Below, piece after piece: positions 1 through 9,218 of a stretch of DNA of 64,000 bases (within the stretch, counting starts at the first letter, position 1; every line of letters starts with the position of its first letter). The stretch is from JBDZVM01 sp040255675 (GTDB lineage Bacteria > Actinomycetota > Actinomycetes > Acidothermales > Acidothermaceae). The stretch spans positions 124,001 through 188,000 of the forward strand of contig JBDZVM010000002.1 in the NCBI GenBank assembly GCA_040255675.1, read 5' to 3'. A program made the translations under genes and the position numbers. Below the pieces are notes generated by a model. It did no database searches and was not told where the DNA came from. It saw only the letters and a program-made list of their open reading frames with translations.

Positions 1-1301
1 TTGGGCAGCGTGTAGACGCCGACGGGATAATCGGCGGTCTTGGTAAAGAGCTCGATTTGCGCGAGCACCTGGTTGGTGAACGAGTTGCTCATCACGAAAC
101 TGGGGTGCCCGGTGGCGTTGCCCAGGTTCAAAAGCCGACCCTCCGACAGCACGATAATCGCGTGGCCGTCAGGGAAAACCCACTCGTCGACCTGTGGCTT
201 GATGTTCACGCGGCGAATGCCAGGAATCTTCGCCAGGCCAGCCATGTCGATTTCGTGGTCGAAGTGTCCGATGTTGCCGACGATCGCCTGGTGCTTCATG
301 CGCGACATCTGATCGGCGCTGATGACACCCAGGCAGCCAGTCGCGGTGACGAAGATGTCTGCCGTCGACACGACGTCGTCGAGCGTGGTGACCTGGTAGC
401 CGTCCATGGCGGCCTGCAATGCGCAAATCGGGTCGACCTCGGTGACGATGACTCGCGCGCCCTGACCGCGAAGTGATTCGGCGCAACCCTTGCCCACGTC
501 GCCGTAGCCGCACACGACCGCCACCTTGCCGCCGATCAACACGTCGGTGGCCCGGTTGATGCCGTCGATCAGCGAGTGCCGGCAGCCGTACTTGTTGTCG
601 AACTTCGACTTGGTGACCGAGTCGTTCACGTTGATCGCGGGCACGAGCAGACTGCCGGCCGCGGCCATCTGGTAGAGCCGGTGCACACCGGTCGTGGTCT
701 CTTCGGTGACGCCTTTCAGGCCCGCCGCGACGGTCGTCCAGCGTTGCGGGTCTTCACGCAACGACCGCTGCAGCAACCCGAGTACCACACCGAACTCTTC
801 AGACTCGGCGGACGACGGATCGGGCACCGCGCCGGCCTTCTCGAACTCGACACCCTTGTGCACGAGGAGCGTGGCGTCGCCGCCGTCGTCCAAAATCATG
901 TTGGGGCCGTCACCGTCGGGCCACAGCAAAACCTGCTCGGTGCACCACCAGTACTCCTCGAGGCTCTCGCCCTTCCACGCGAAGACCGGCACACCGGACG
1001 GCGCCTCCGGCGTGCCCGTTGGCCCGACCACGACGGCGGCCGCGGCGTGATCTTGCGTCGAGAAGATGTTGCAACTGGCCCAGCGCACCCGCGCGCCCAA
1101 CGCGACGAGGGTTTCGATCAGCACGGCGGTTTGCACGGTCATGTGCAGCGAACCGGTAATGCGGGCACCCGTCAATGGCTTCGAGTCGCCGTATTGCTGG
1201 CGCATCGCCATGAGGCCCGGCATCTCGTGTTCGGCAAGGGAGATCTCCTTGCGTCCGAACGACGCAAGCCCGAGATCGGCAACCTTGAAGTCGAACGTCA
1301 T
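1..1301 (-). CDS. ahcY: Adenosylhomocysteinase (3' part missing)
   Basis: Hydrolyses S-adenosylhomocysteine to adenosine and homocysteine, clearing the product of methyltransferase reactions in the cytosol. The visible 433 residues start MTFDFKVADL and continue with family signatures, including the NAD-binding GYGDVGKG near residue 260 and the SKFDNKYGCRHSL stretch before it. The family is usually about 480-495 residues, so roughly 50-60 C-terminal residues lie beyond the left edge of the window. The ATG at 1301 follows a GAGGAG ribosome-binding site at good distance. It diverges from the membrane hydrolase at 1542. Identification is by recognition of the family; nothing looks broken. Confidence 0.97.
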   Translation of the reverse strand, partial: MTFDFKVADLGLASFGRKEISLAEHEMPGLMAMRQQYGDSKPLTGARITGSLHMTVQTAVLIETLVALGARVRWASCNIFSTQDHAAAAVVVGPTGTPEAPSGVPVFAWKGESLEEYWWCTEQVLLWPDGDGPNMILDDGGDATLLVHKGVEFEKAGAVPDPSSAESEEFGVVLGLLQRSLREDPQRWTTVAAGLKGVTEETTTGVHRLYQMAAAGSLLVPAINVNDSVTKSKFDNKYGCRHSLIDGINRATDVLIGGKVAVVCGYGDVGKGCAESLRGQGARVIVTEVDPICALQAAMDGYQVTTLDDVVSTADIFVTATGCLGVISADQMSRMKHQAIVGNIGHFDHEIDMAGLAKIPGIRRVNIKPQVDEWVFPDGHAIIVLSEGRLLNLGNATGHPSFVMSNSFTNQVLAQIELFTKTADYPVGVYTLP

Positions 1302-1541
1302 GTAGGTGCTCCTCGAATGTGGTGGCGGCCCGCCGGCAAAGGTCGGCTCGGGGCCTCGTCTCGATCACCCCCGAGAATACGGGCTTACCCCCGCCGCGCA
1401 GCGTCGCACCCGCCACCGCGAGCCGCTGCTTCAAAGGCGACCGTGACCTAGCCGAAATGTTTCCGTGATCGATTTGTCATATGAGCGCGTCAGCCGGGTA
1501 ATCAAGAGACCATCTCGTCCGCACCACCGGAAGACGCCTCG

Positions 1542-3284
1542 ATGGTCCTGCTACGCCCTGATACAGATACCCGGCGACCCGCCGGACCATCCGAGGGCGG
1601 AAAGGTCGGATCGCGCGCCCGTCACAGGTCGTTGGCCGGCAAGCAGCACGCGCTCCTGGCGTTTCTTTGCGTGGCGCTCGTGTTGGGCGAAACCCTCGGC
1701 TTGCTCGCGGCGGGTGGCGGGACGGCGCTCGCGCTCGCTCCCCAGGTCGCCGCCCTCGCGCCCTGGGGCATCTTCCACGACGAGCGCTGGCTCTTCGTCT
1801 ACGCCGGCTCCTGGCCGGCGGTCATCGGCGGCATCATCGGCCTCATCGCGGCGCGCGGGCTCCTCACCGCAGTCATGATCAAGGCGGCGTGGCCGACGTC
1901 CGTGCCACCGTTGTCGTGGCGCAAGGCCCTCACTCGGGGCATCTCGTCGACAGCCGTCGCCGGGATTTTGCTCAGCCCGTGCGCCGCCCTGCTCGTGGCG
2001 TTCGAGCTGGCGCCGATTTCCGACCTGTGGCTGGCGGCGGTGCCCGCCGCGCTGGGCATCGCGCTGTTCGTCCACCACGGCACAGTCGACTGCTGGTGGC
2101 TTCGCCATCCCCGGTTGCGCTCGGCCGGGTGGGTCTTGCTGAGCTTCGTCGAGTTGACCGTCGCGGGCGCGGTCATGACGTCGGCACCCCGCGCCTGGAT
2201 CCCACTCGTCGCGGTCGTCGCCGGACTCGCCGACGCGATTGCCTGGCGCGGCGTCGTCCGGTCGCTCGCTCGGCCGACCCGCTGGCGATTGGCACCCGTC
2301 GGGCCGATCGGCCTGGTCGCGATCGTGGTCGTGGTTGTCTTGGGTGTGGCCGCGGCGTCAGCACCGACAAACGCCGCGTCGAGCCCGCCCAAAGCTCCGA
2401 AGGGCGCGGCGGCAACGGTCGACCCCACACGAGCGACCGTGCCCGTGGAGAAGAACGAACCGCGTCACGTGCTTTTGGTCAGCGGATACGGCGTGCGCTG
2501 GGACGGTCACCCGATAAGCCTCGGCTCTGGGTTCGACGTCCGCGAGTTCTCGTATCGCGGCACGCATCACGGGCGCCCGTTGCCGTATTCGTCGTCGGCC
2601 ACGCAGGCGCCGCTACCCGTACTGCTCGCGGAGTTTCGCGCGCAAGTCGACGCGTTCGCCCGCCATTCCGGTGGACGCATCGACATCGTGGGCGAAAGCG
2701 AAGGCTCACTCCTCACCACGTTGTACCTGCTCACCACACCGAAGCCGCCGGTCGACCATGCCGTGTTGCTGAGCCCACTGGTGCGGCCGGGCCGGGCCAA
2801 CTATCCGGGCCCGGGAGACGACGGTTCGGGCCTTGCCGCGGGGTGGATTTTGCGCGGCGTTGCCAACGCCACAAACGCGCTGACGCGGCTGCATGTCTCG
2901 CCCGACAGCGCCTTCATTCGGTCGCTCGGCAACCACCCCGAAGCGCTGCGCTACGCCTTCGGCTGCCCCGTCAAAAACGTGCGGCAACTCGCGATCCTTC
3001 CGTTAGCGGACGCCGTGGGCGTGCCGCCGGGCGCGCTGTCGGTTGTTCCTCACGAATCCGTCGTCGCGTTGCACGGAACGCTGCTGGCCGACCCCGAAGT
3101 GCGCTACACCGTCGGGCAATATCTGAAGGGCGCGGGCACCCCTGACACCAGCAACGCCCTGGAAAAAATCGCGACTAGCGCAAGCACGGCGTGGCAGGCG
3201 CCACCACGACACCTTCGCGCCGAGCCGCCCGACGCCGTCGGATGCGCGCAAGCGACCGCCGCCCTGAAAGCCTGGCTCAAATAG
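1542..3284 (+). CDS. Membrane protein with C-terminal alpha/beta-hydrolase domain
   Basis: A 580-residue protein of unknown substrate. The N-terminal half (about residues 35-270) has several hydrophobic, probably membrane-spanning segments. The C-terminal half (from about 305) looks like an alpha/beta hydrolase: HVLLVSGYG opens the fold, and VGESEGS near residue 385 is a GxSxG nucleophile elbow. A late histidine in VVPHESVVALHG is a candidate catalytic base. The layout suggests a hydrolase, perhaps a lipase or esterase, tethered to the membrane. GGAAG lies about 10 bases before the ATG. The gene converges tail to tail on the CDF transporter with no spacer. The specific reaction cannot be told from sequence. 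Confidence 0.75.
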   Translation: MVLLRPDTDTRRPAGPSEGGKVGSRARHRSLAGKQHALLAFLCVALVLGETLGLLAAGGGTALALAPQVAALAPWGIFHDERWLFVYAGSWPAVIGGIIGLIAARGLLTAVMIKAAWPTSVPPLSWRKALTRGISSTAVAGILLSPCAALLVAFELAPISDLWLAAVPAALGIALFVHHGTVDCWWLRHPRLRSAGWVLLSFVELTVAGAVMTSAPRAWIPLVAVVAGLADAIAWRGVVRSLARPTRWRLAPVGPIGLVAIVVVVVLGVAAASAPTNAASSPPKAPKGAAATVDPTRATVPVEKNEPRHVLLVSGYGVRWDGHPISLGSGFDVREFSYRGTHHGRPLPYSSSATQAPLPVLLAEFRAQVDAFARHSGGRIDIVGESEGSLLTTLYLLTTPKPPVDHAVLLSPLVRPGRANYPGPGDDGSGLAAGWILRGVANATNALTRLHVSPDSAFIRSLGNHPEALRYAFGCPVKNVRQLAILPLADAVGVPPGALSVVPHESVVALHGTLLADPEVRYTVGQYLKGAGTPDTSNALEKIATSASTAWQAPPRHLRAEPPDAVGCAQATAALKAWLK

Positions 3285-3285
3285 C

Positions 3286-4215
3286 TCACGCTTGTCGTGG
3301 TTGAGTACCGCGGTCGAGGTCGGGTTCGAGGTAGATGACCGCGGCCGTCTTGACGGCCTTGCGCACGCGGCTTTCCGCGGCATCGATTCCGCGTGCCACC
3401 ATGTCGGCCGTGTTGTCGTGCGCAACGGCGATTTTCGCCGCCACCAGCAACTCCTCAGGGCCAAGGTGCATCGTGCGCAGGTGAATCACGCGCTCGACCT
3501 CCGGGCCGGCGAGTAACGCATCGACAATCTGCCGCTCGACGTCGAGACCGGCCGCCTCACCGATCAGCAGGCTCTTCATCTCGATCGCCAAAATCACAGC
3601 GACAGTCACCAGCAACGCGCCGATCGCGAGCGAGCCGACGCCGTCCCATCGGCCATTGTGGGTGACGGTGGCGAGGCTGACACCGATCAACGCGAACAGC
3701 AGGCCCAGGAGCGCCGCTGTGTCTTCGAGCAGGACGACGGGCAACTCCGGATTCTTCGTGCGCCTGATAAACCGCGGCCACGATAACGAGCCTTTCAGCG
3801 GTCTCGACTCGTGGACCGCCGTCCGTAACGAGAACGACTCGAAAATTACCGCAACGACGAGGACGCCGATAGCGATCCACGCGGTCTCGATCTCGTGTGG
3901 ATGACGAAGTTTTTCCTCGCCTTCGAAGAGCGCGAACACGCCACCCGCGCTGAACAGAACCATCGAGACGACGAACGCGTAAAAATACCGTTCGCGGCCG
4001 TATCCGAACGGGTGCGCGCGATCGCGACTTCGCTTAGCGCGATGCCCGCCGAGCAAGAGCAAACCTTGGTTACCGGTGTCGGCGACGGAATGCACGGCCT
4101 CGGCCAGCATCGACGTCGAGCCAGTGAACAAGAAGGCCACGAATTTCGTGATGGCGATGCCCAAGTTAGCCAAGAGCGCCGCAATAATCGCCTTTCCGCT
4201 CGCTTCGGAGCTCAC
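3286..4215 (-). CDS. Cation diffusion facilitator (CDF) metal transporter
   Basis: A 309-residue CDF family antiporter that probably exports Zn2+ or a similar divalent metal from the cytoplasm. Visible hallmarks are hydrophobic helices from residue 8, the HSVADTGNQ motif (HxxxD metal site) near residue 45, and GYGRERYFYAFV around 75. A cytoplasmic C-terminal domain follows, with VERVIHLRTMHLGPEELLVAAKI. The start overlaps the stop of the SIS gene by four bases (ATGA), so the two are translationally coupled. It shares an operon direction with SIS and Trm112 but has no obvious functional tie to them. The metal cannot be assigned from sequence; zinc, iron or manganese are all possible. Confidence 0.9.
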   Translation of the reverse strand: MSSEASGKAIIAALLANLGIAITKFVAFLFTGSTSMLAEAVHSVADTGNQGLLLLGGHRAKRSRDRAHPFGYGRERYFYAFVVSMVLFSAGGVFALFEGEEKLRHPHEIETAWIAIGVLVVAVIFESFSLRTAVHESRPLKGSLSWPRFIRRTKNPELPVVLLEDTAALLGLLFALIGVSLATVTHNGRWDGVGSLAIGALLVTVAVILAIEMKSLLIGEAAGLDVERQIVDALLAGPEVERVIHLRTMHLGPEELLVAAKIAVAHDNTADMVARGIDAAESRVRKAVKTAAVIYLEPDLDRGTQPRQA

Positions 4216-5369
4216 CGGTCACGCTCGCGCGCGGTGTCGATGCGCTCCTTCATTTCCAACACAGCTCGCGTCGGCGACGGATCGTAGCCGAGCCCGAGAC
4301 CCAGGTACACGCTCGCGAAATCACCCAGCGCGATCAAATGCGCGAGGCGTTCGAGCGGGCGGCCCGAATCGGCGAGGATTTCGCTCGCGCGAATTCCACG
4401 CTCACCAGCAAGCTGTTCGGCCGCCTTCCGCAACGCCGCGTCGTCGGGACTTTCGTCGGCGTCACGCATCAACACAACCCGAAGCGGCAACGACTGCGGC
4501 GTCTCGTCTTCGAACGGGTCGTGGAAGACATCGAGCGCGGCGGGCGAGGCGAACGGCCCGTCGAACAGCGACACCGTGCCATGGGCAGCTTCTTGAATAC
4601 CGCCGTCGAGCGCGGGGTATTTCGCGTTCGCGTGCAGCTGACGGGCGAACCGCTTCGCCGCCGTCCGGCATAACATGCCCGCCCCCCACACGACCGGCAG
4701 ATGTCCGGCAATCTCGAACGCCAACCGCTTCGACGGATTCACGAAAGACTCGCTGCTGGGCCGGCAGACCTCGGCAACCTCGTCGAGACGGTCGGCGGCG
4801 GCGGCGATATCGGACGACGGAACGGCCGCGAGCCCCAACGCGTCGGCGATGATCAGCAGCGGGACGGCGAGCGACCACAAACTCGCGCGCGTGTGTCGCG
4901 CGGCCTTGTCGGCCGGCACATGCAAGGCCCGCACCTGATCTGAGATACGCGAGAGCGGGGAACCGTCTCGGGTAATCGTGACGATCCGGCAGCCGCGGCG
5001 TCCGGCTTCGGTGACGACGTCGACGGTCGGTTTTGCCGTACCGGAGCGCGAAACCGCGATGACAAGATCGAGCGGACCGACCCACCGCGGCAAGCTCGGC
5101 CCCGAGATTTCGAGCAACGGCAGCGGCGCGTCGTCGGCGACGAGCGCACGAAGCACTTCGCACGACGCGGCACTCGAGCCGACGGCTGACAAGACGACGG
5201 CGCGCGGACGCTCGTCGGCGAGCGAGTCGACGCCTGCCTCGGCCGCGTGAGTGGCCGCTTCTCTGACCTGGGCGCCCGAGCCCGCGACCGTGCGCAACAT
5301 GCCGGCCGGATCGGCCTCGGCCAGCGCGTCGGCGTCGTCGAGGAGATGCTCGTCGATCTGCAACTCCAT
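4212..5369 (-). CDS. SIS-domain phosphoglucose/phosphomannose isomerase-like protein
   Basis: A 385-residue sugar isomerase domain protein resembling mycobacterial Rv3256c and bifunctional phosphoglucose/phosphomannose isomerases. The SIS fold spans about residues 55-165 and includes LSAVGSSAASCEVL and LVIAVSRSGTAKPTVD, the sugar-phosphate binding loops. A PGI/PMI-type C-terminal part follows. It could interconvert fructose-6-phosphate and mannose-6-phosphate, feeding the phosphomannomutase at 35.7 kb, but activity is inference. In many actinobacteria this gene lies beside Trm112 and phosphomannomutase; here only Trm112 remains adjacent. Its ATG overlaps the Trm112 stop (TGATG) and its stop overlaps the CDF start, so all three are coupled. 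Confidence 0.85.
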   Translation of the reverse strand: MELQIDEHLLDDADALAEADPAGMLRTVAGSGAQVREAATHAAEAGVDSLADERPRAVVLSAVGSSAASCEVLRALVADDAPLPLLEISGPSLPRWVGPLDLVIAVSRSGTAKPTVDVVTEAGRRGCRIVTITRDGSPLSRISDQVRALHVPADKAARHTRASLWSLAVPLLIIADALGLAAVPSSDIAAAADRLDEVAEVCRPSSESFVNPSKRLAFEIAGHLPVVWGAGMLCRTAAKRFARQLHANAKYPALDGGIQEAAHGTVSLFDGPFASPAALDVFHDPFEDETPQSLPLRVVLMRDADESPDDAALRKAAEQLAGERGIRASEILADSGRPLERLAHLIALGDFASVYLGLGLGYDPSPTRAVLEMKERIDTARERDR

Positions 5370-5581
5370 CAGGGAGTCGGCTCTCCGACAATGCGCGCTT
5401 CATCGATCAGCAGGACGGGAATGTCGTCGCGTACTGGATAAGCGCGGCGGCACTGCGTATTCGTGCACACCAACTCTTCGGGGTCGGCGCCTTGTGGCGG
5501 ATCGGGCAACCGCTCAATGGTCAACGGCGCATGACAGGCGGGACACGCGAGGATTTCGAGCAACGACGGATCGAGATTCAC
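5369..5581 (-). CDS. Trm112-like (UPF0434) zinc-ribbon protein
   Basis: A 70-residue Trm112 family protein. CPAC (residues 13-16) and CTNTQC (39-44) form the expected four-cysteine zinc site, followed by YPVRDDIPVLL, the most conserved family stretch. Eukaryotic Trm112 activates several methyltransferases; the bacterial role is less clear. The frame is open far upstream across the neighbouring gene, but similarity begins at NLDPSLLEILACP. The GTG at 5581 has GGGAGGAAG about seven bases ahead, so I start there. It lies at the left border of the secretion/signalling island. Confidence 0.85.
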   Translation of the reverse strand: MNLDPSLLEILACPACHAPLTIERLPDPPQGADPEELVCTNTQCRRAYPVRDDIPVLLIDEARIVGEPTP

Positions 5582-5658
5582 GAGGAGGCTTCCTCCCGGG
5601 CGGCGTTCCGCGACGCCGAGCGGCGCCGTCCGCCTAATGTATCTGCCTACCCGATCAT

Positions 5659-7197
5659 TTAGCCCGGCATACTCGGACGGCGCCGAGTGCGCTCGAGGTC
5701 GTCGACTTCGTCGAGTTCGTCGAGTCCGTCGGACGACGCGGCACTGCTTGCCCGCGCGGCTCGCAACCCACCCGGGGCGACGAACCAGCGATCTCCGAAG
5801 TAGACCTTCGCGCCGGCTTCGACCCTGGTGCGAACACCGGGCGCGCACCGCTGCCGCGCGCCCGCCGCGCCTTCGACCGAAACGCCAGTCACCGAACCGC
5901 GATCGGCGACCCAAAATCCGTCCGCCGCGAGACCGCACGCCAGATGCGTCGGGGCGACCGAGCCGCCGGCATCGTCGACGATCACGAGGTGGTCGGGCTT
6001 TTCGCCGTAACTGGCCGCCGGGTCGCTGCCGATCAGCACCAACCCGTCGACGTCGACGGCGTCGCCGCTGTCGAGCACGAGCGTCCAGGGCAGGCCCAGC
6101 GGCGTCGGGGCAGTCGGTACGGGCTGCCGCGGTACGGGCGGTTGGGGTGCCGGCGGTTGGGGTGCCGGCGGTTGGGGTGCCGGTGGTTGGGGTGCCGGTG
6201 GTTGGGGTGCCGGTGCTTGCGCGGCGAATGGTTGGGGTGCCGGTGCTTGCGGCGGAACCGGCGGCGCCATGTCGAGCCCGCACGCCGAACAGTGCCGCCA
6301 TTCCGGCTTCATCGGGGCGTGGCAACGCGGGCACAGCCAGCCGCCGAACGGCCGAGCTGGCGGCCGCGTGCGGGTCGGCGGTACGTAGCTGGTGGCGGCG
6401 TTATCGAAGTACTCGCGCGAGCTAGGAGGCAACCACAAGAAGCAAGCCAAGCCGATCGAAACGGCGATCGGCTCCACGACGGCGAGCGAACGGCTCCCGA
6501 AAACAATACCGGCGACGACGAGCCCGAGCGGCAATGCGGCGACAACGACGCGCGCGAGAGGATCGCCGGCAAGCAATCGCTTGTTGAACACAAAGGCGAC
6601 AGCAGCGGCCGCAATGTAAATCAGACCCGCGAGAGCGATCTTCGCATCGGCATCAATGAGCCCGAGCGACAACACTCCGAGCGCGCCGACGAGCGCCGCC
6701 CACCACAAAACGAGAAGCCGCGCAATGACAACGGGCGTGGGCTCGGCGCCGTCAGAGCCTCGCTCGAGAAAATACGCGCGAACGTTCGGCGACGCGGCCA
6801 GCACGCCGATAGCACCAAGGCAGGCGATAAGGCTGATCGTGAGCCAGATACCGTGGTCGTTCGCGATGAGCAGCGCGCCGGCGAGTGAACCCAAAAGCAC
6901 GTACGACAATCCGCGGGCCACCCGATCGGCGTGCGCGATGCGCCATGCGAGCCAGAAACACGGCGCGGCGATGGCGACGAGCGCGACGCACACCATGAGA
7001 AGCGCGATGCCGATCCACCGGCCGAATTGACCCAGAATCAGCATGCGAAACAGGTCGGGCAACGCGATGAGGACGACGACCAGCAAGAACGCGCCGGCAA
7101 GTGCCATGAGCACCGAAACCGCCAGCAACTCGATCGGCGCGGGCTTCAATGGTTGGGGCAGGCTCTGGCGCCATTGCGCATCGGGACTCGTGTCCAT
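5659..7197 (-). CDS. Multi-pass membrane protein with zinc ribbon and degenerate FHA domain
   Basis: A 512-residue protein of unknown function. The first about 290 residues hold roughly eight hydrophobic segments. A four-cysteine zinc ribbon (CPRCHAPMKPEWRHCSACG) follows near residues 298-318, then a proline-rich linker of repeated PAPQP units, then an FHA-like domain (about 380-490). FHA domains normally bind phosphothreonine, but the core motif here reads GSDPAAS and is weak. AAGGAG precedes the ATG. The gene lies in the same leftward run as the EccC/WXG genes and after another zinc-ribbon membrane protein. I infer a membrane component linked to the kinase/phosphatase signalling. Confidence 0.75.
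   Translation of the reverse strand: MDTSPDAQWRQSLPQPLKPAPIELLAVSVLMALAGAFLLVVVLIALPDLFRMLILGQFGRWIGIALLMVCVALVAIAAPCFWLAWRIAHADRVARGLSYVLLGSLAGALLIANDHGIWLTISLIACLGAIGVLAASPNVRAYFLERGSDGAEPTPVVIARLLVLWWAALVGALGVLSLGLIDADAKIALAGLIYIAAAAVAFVFNKRLLAGDPLARVVVAALPLGLVVAGIVFGSRSLAVVEPIAVSIGLACFLWLPPSSREYFDNAATSYVPPTRTRPPARPFGGWLCPRCHAPMKPEWRHCSACGLDMAPPVPPQAPAPQPFAAQAPAPQPPAPQPPAPQPPAPQPPAPQPPVPRQPVPTAPTPLGLPWTLVLDSGDAVDVDGLVLIGSDPAASYGEKPDHLVIVDDAGGSVAPTHLACGLAADGFWVADRGSVTGVSVEGAAGARQRCAPGVRTRVEAGAKVYFGDRWFVAPGGLRAARASSAASSDGLDELDEVDDLERTRRRPSMPG
6140..6214. repeat. 15-bp tandem repeat coding for a proline-rich linker
   Basis: Five near-identical copies of GGTTGGGGTGCCGGC (last base C or T), in frame inside the FHA/zinc-ribbon membrane protein. 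On the coding strand they read as repeated proline-alanine-glutamine units. Copy number probably varies between strains by slippage, changing linker length. Confidence 0.9.
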
Positions 7198-7240
7198 ATC
7201 ACTCCTTGGCTATGTGCCCCGTCAATTTGTTTCGCGGCGC

Positions 7241-9142
7241 TCAAGACCCTACCGAGGCGGGCAGCGGCAAAACCCAGCCGTCGTCACCTGACGAAACGTC
7301 GAATCCGGTGATGTCAGTGACCGTGAATTGCTCGTTCGTCCCGTCGTCCGTGCTCAACACCTGCGATTGACTGACAACGAGCGGATTGTCGACGAGGAGC
7401 GACGCGTCGCCGTCCGGCGTATTAGGCGTGTAGTAGTCGTGGACGACAAGGAATCCGTTGCCGAGGATACCGCCGCCTGGTTGCAACGGCTGAATACTTT
7501 GCAGGTCGACCGATGAGCGAGTCGAACACTGCGAACCGTCGGTGTAATACATTTCCGCTTCGACCGGGGGTGTGTCCGATTCGGCGTTCGGCGACAGGCC
7601 GAGACGCAATCCCGCGACGGTACTAAACCCGGTGGTCGTGTTGCGAATCTCGACTGAGAACGGCAGCACGGCATCAGCCTCGGCGTCGATGTCGCACGCG
7701 CTGCCGGCGACGTCCTGGCCGTTTGCGAGCCCATCGGTCAAGTGTTCGGGCGCTCCCACGCTCACCACGGCTTGAACGGAATAGCCGCCATCGCGCGTCA
7801 GCGAGATCGTCCAACTGCGAGACATGGGCTGCACCGCGGCCGGGGTCGGAGGCGGCGCTTCGTAAGTCGGTGCCGCCGTCGGAGCATCCTGCGCTACATA
7901 GGAATTGTTTTCGGAATGGTGCGGCAGCACCAGCATCGCCGCGGCAACGAGCGGGATAACGCCGCTGAGGCCGAACGCGGCCCACACTCCCGCGGACGAG
8001 ATCGGTTGACGGAGGAATTCCGTCACGGGCGCCATGGTCGACTGGCGGGGCCTGATCCACACTGCTACCGCGGTACACACGGCAGCCGCGATAGCGAACA
8101 ACTGGCCTAGCGCAAGGTATTGCAAGTGCGGACGATCCCAACGCTGGCCCATCGCGAGAGTCACGGCAAGAACCACTAGGAGCACTGTCGCGATGGTGCA
8201 CGCCGCGACGTTGCCGTGCCGCACTGCGTGGACGACGAGCAGCAACCCGATAGCAAAAGCGACCTCGACGATACCGATCGCCCTCATATGAAATCCGACG
8301 CCACCGAGAACGCCGTACGGAATCGCGATAGGGCCAACACCGAATCCGACGAACGCCCACCCCAGCACGGCCGAAAAGGCAGCGGCCACCCGCCGAGCAC
8401 CATCGTCGTCACGACGCACCGGCAACGATCGCGTTAAGGCCGCGAGCGCGAGGGCGAGGACGACGGCAATGACGAGAGCGGCCGTTTGAGTGGTTGTGCG
8501 ATGCGCCACGACCGCGAGCCCGAATGCGACCGAGACGGCCGCGATGAGAGCCACGCCGACGGCTGCCTTCGCGCGTACGAGTAGACCAATGGCCACACCG
8601 AAAACCACCAGCGCGGCCGACAGCGGCACGACCGCCGTCACCCAGCCGTCGAGCATGCCGAGCCGATAGGTGAGGCCGCCGTCATGCTGCGCGGGCAGAT
8701 ATTTGAGCGCCTCCCAAGCGCCACGCCAGCTCGACCATGCAAGGAGAACAGCAAGCGTGACTTCGACGGCCGCGATGGCGAAAAGTTGAAGCAACGCGCC
8801 AGCGCTCGGGCTCGCCCCGGCCGCTGTCGGAGGCGTATGGGGAGCGAAGCCGACCGGAGGCCGATTCTGCACGGGCACCCCGGGTGCCGCGAGCCACGGC
8901 GGCGGCTGAGGCGCGGCATTCCACAGTGCCGGCTGAAAATCTGCCCCTGGCGACGGTGGAGTGGCCAGCGGCGGTTGCTGAGAGGCAACTGGCGCCATGT
9001 ATTGCGGTGGCATATTCACTGGCTGAGCCTTAGCGGGCGGCGCTGGTGCCGCCGGAACCGGCTGCATCTGAAGCGGAGTTCCGCAGCGCACGCAGAATCT
9101 GCCCGCTCCTTCAGGAGGAGCACCGCAGTTCGAACAGGCCAT
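7241..9142 (-). CDS. Zinc-ribbon multi-pass membrane protein
   Basis: A 633-residue protein I cannot assign to a named family. It opens with a four-cysteine zinc ribbon (CSNCGAPPEGAGRFCVRCG, residues 3-21), followed by a Pro/Ala/Gln-rich linker to about 125. About nine transmembrane segments follow to roughly residue 430. A hydrophilic C-terminal domain of about 200 residues, with two lone cysteines, is probably outside the cell. Topology predicts a cytosolic ribbon, a membrane core and an exported sensor or assembly domain. It shares its direction and zinc-ribbon theme with the next gene (5659-7197). Placed beside WXG100 and EccC genes in a cluster lacking EccB/EccD, it is a candidate membrane component; that is inference. 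Confidence 0.7.
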   Translation of the reverse strand: MACSNCGAPPEGAGRFCVRCGTPLQMQPVPAAPAPPAKAQPVNMPPQYMAPVASQQPPLATPPSPGADFQPALWNAAPQPPPWLAAPGVPVQNRPPVGFAPHTPPTAAGASPSAGALLQLFAIAAVEVTLAVLLAWSSWRGAWEALKYLPAQHDGGLTYRLGMLDGWVTAVVPLSAALVVFGVAIGLLVRAKAAVGVALIAAVSVAFGLAVVAHRTTTQTAALVIAVVLALALAALTRSLPVRRDDDGARRVAAAFSAVLGWAFVGFGVGPIAIPYGVLGGVGFHMRAIGIVEVAFAIGLLLVVHAVRHGNVAACTIATVLLVVLAVTLAMGQRWDRPHLQYLALGQLFAIAAAVCTAVAVWIRPRQSTMAPVTEFLRQPISSAGVWAAFGLSGVIPLVAAAMLVLPHHSENNSYVAQDAPTAAPTYEAPPPTPAAVQPMSRSWTISLTRDGGYSVQAVVSVGAPEHLTDGLANGQDVAGSACDIDAEADAVLPFSVEIRNTTTGFSTVAGLRLGLSPNAESDTPPVEAEMYYTDGSQCSTRSSVDLQSIQPLQPGGGILGNGFLVVHDYYTPNTPDGDASLLVDNPLVVSQSQVLSTDDGTNEQFTVTDITGFDVSSGDDGWVLPLPASVGS

Positions 9143-9218
9143 AGGTCGCCTCGATCATCTTTCTAAACTCAGCATTTGCGCGGCTTGGGGGCCAACCCGA
9201 TACCATCCACGTGTATCG

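Noticed and set aside
1302..1400. Possible S-adenosylhomocysteine riboswitch in front of ahcY
   Set aside because: GAGGAGC is present but directly abuts the start codon as a ribosome-binding site; the rest of the riboswitch core and its paired ending are not seen in order.
5582..6334. Long N-terminal extension of the Trm112 frame
   Set aside because: It crosses the FHA/zinc-ribbon gene; similarity and ribosome-binding site support the short GTG start.
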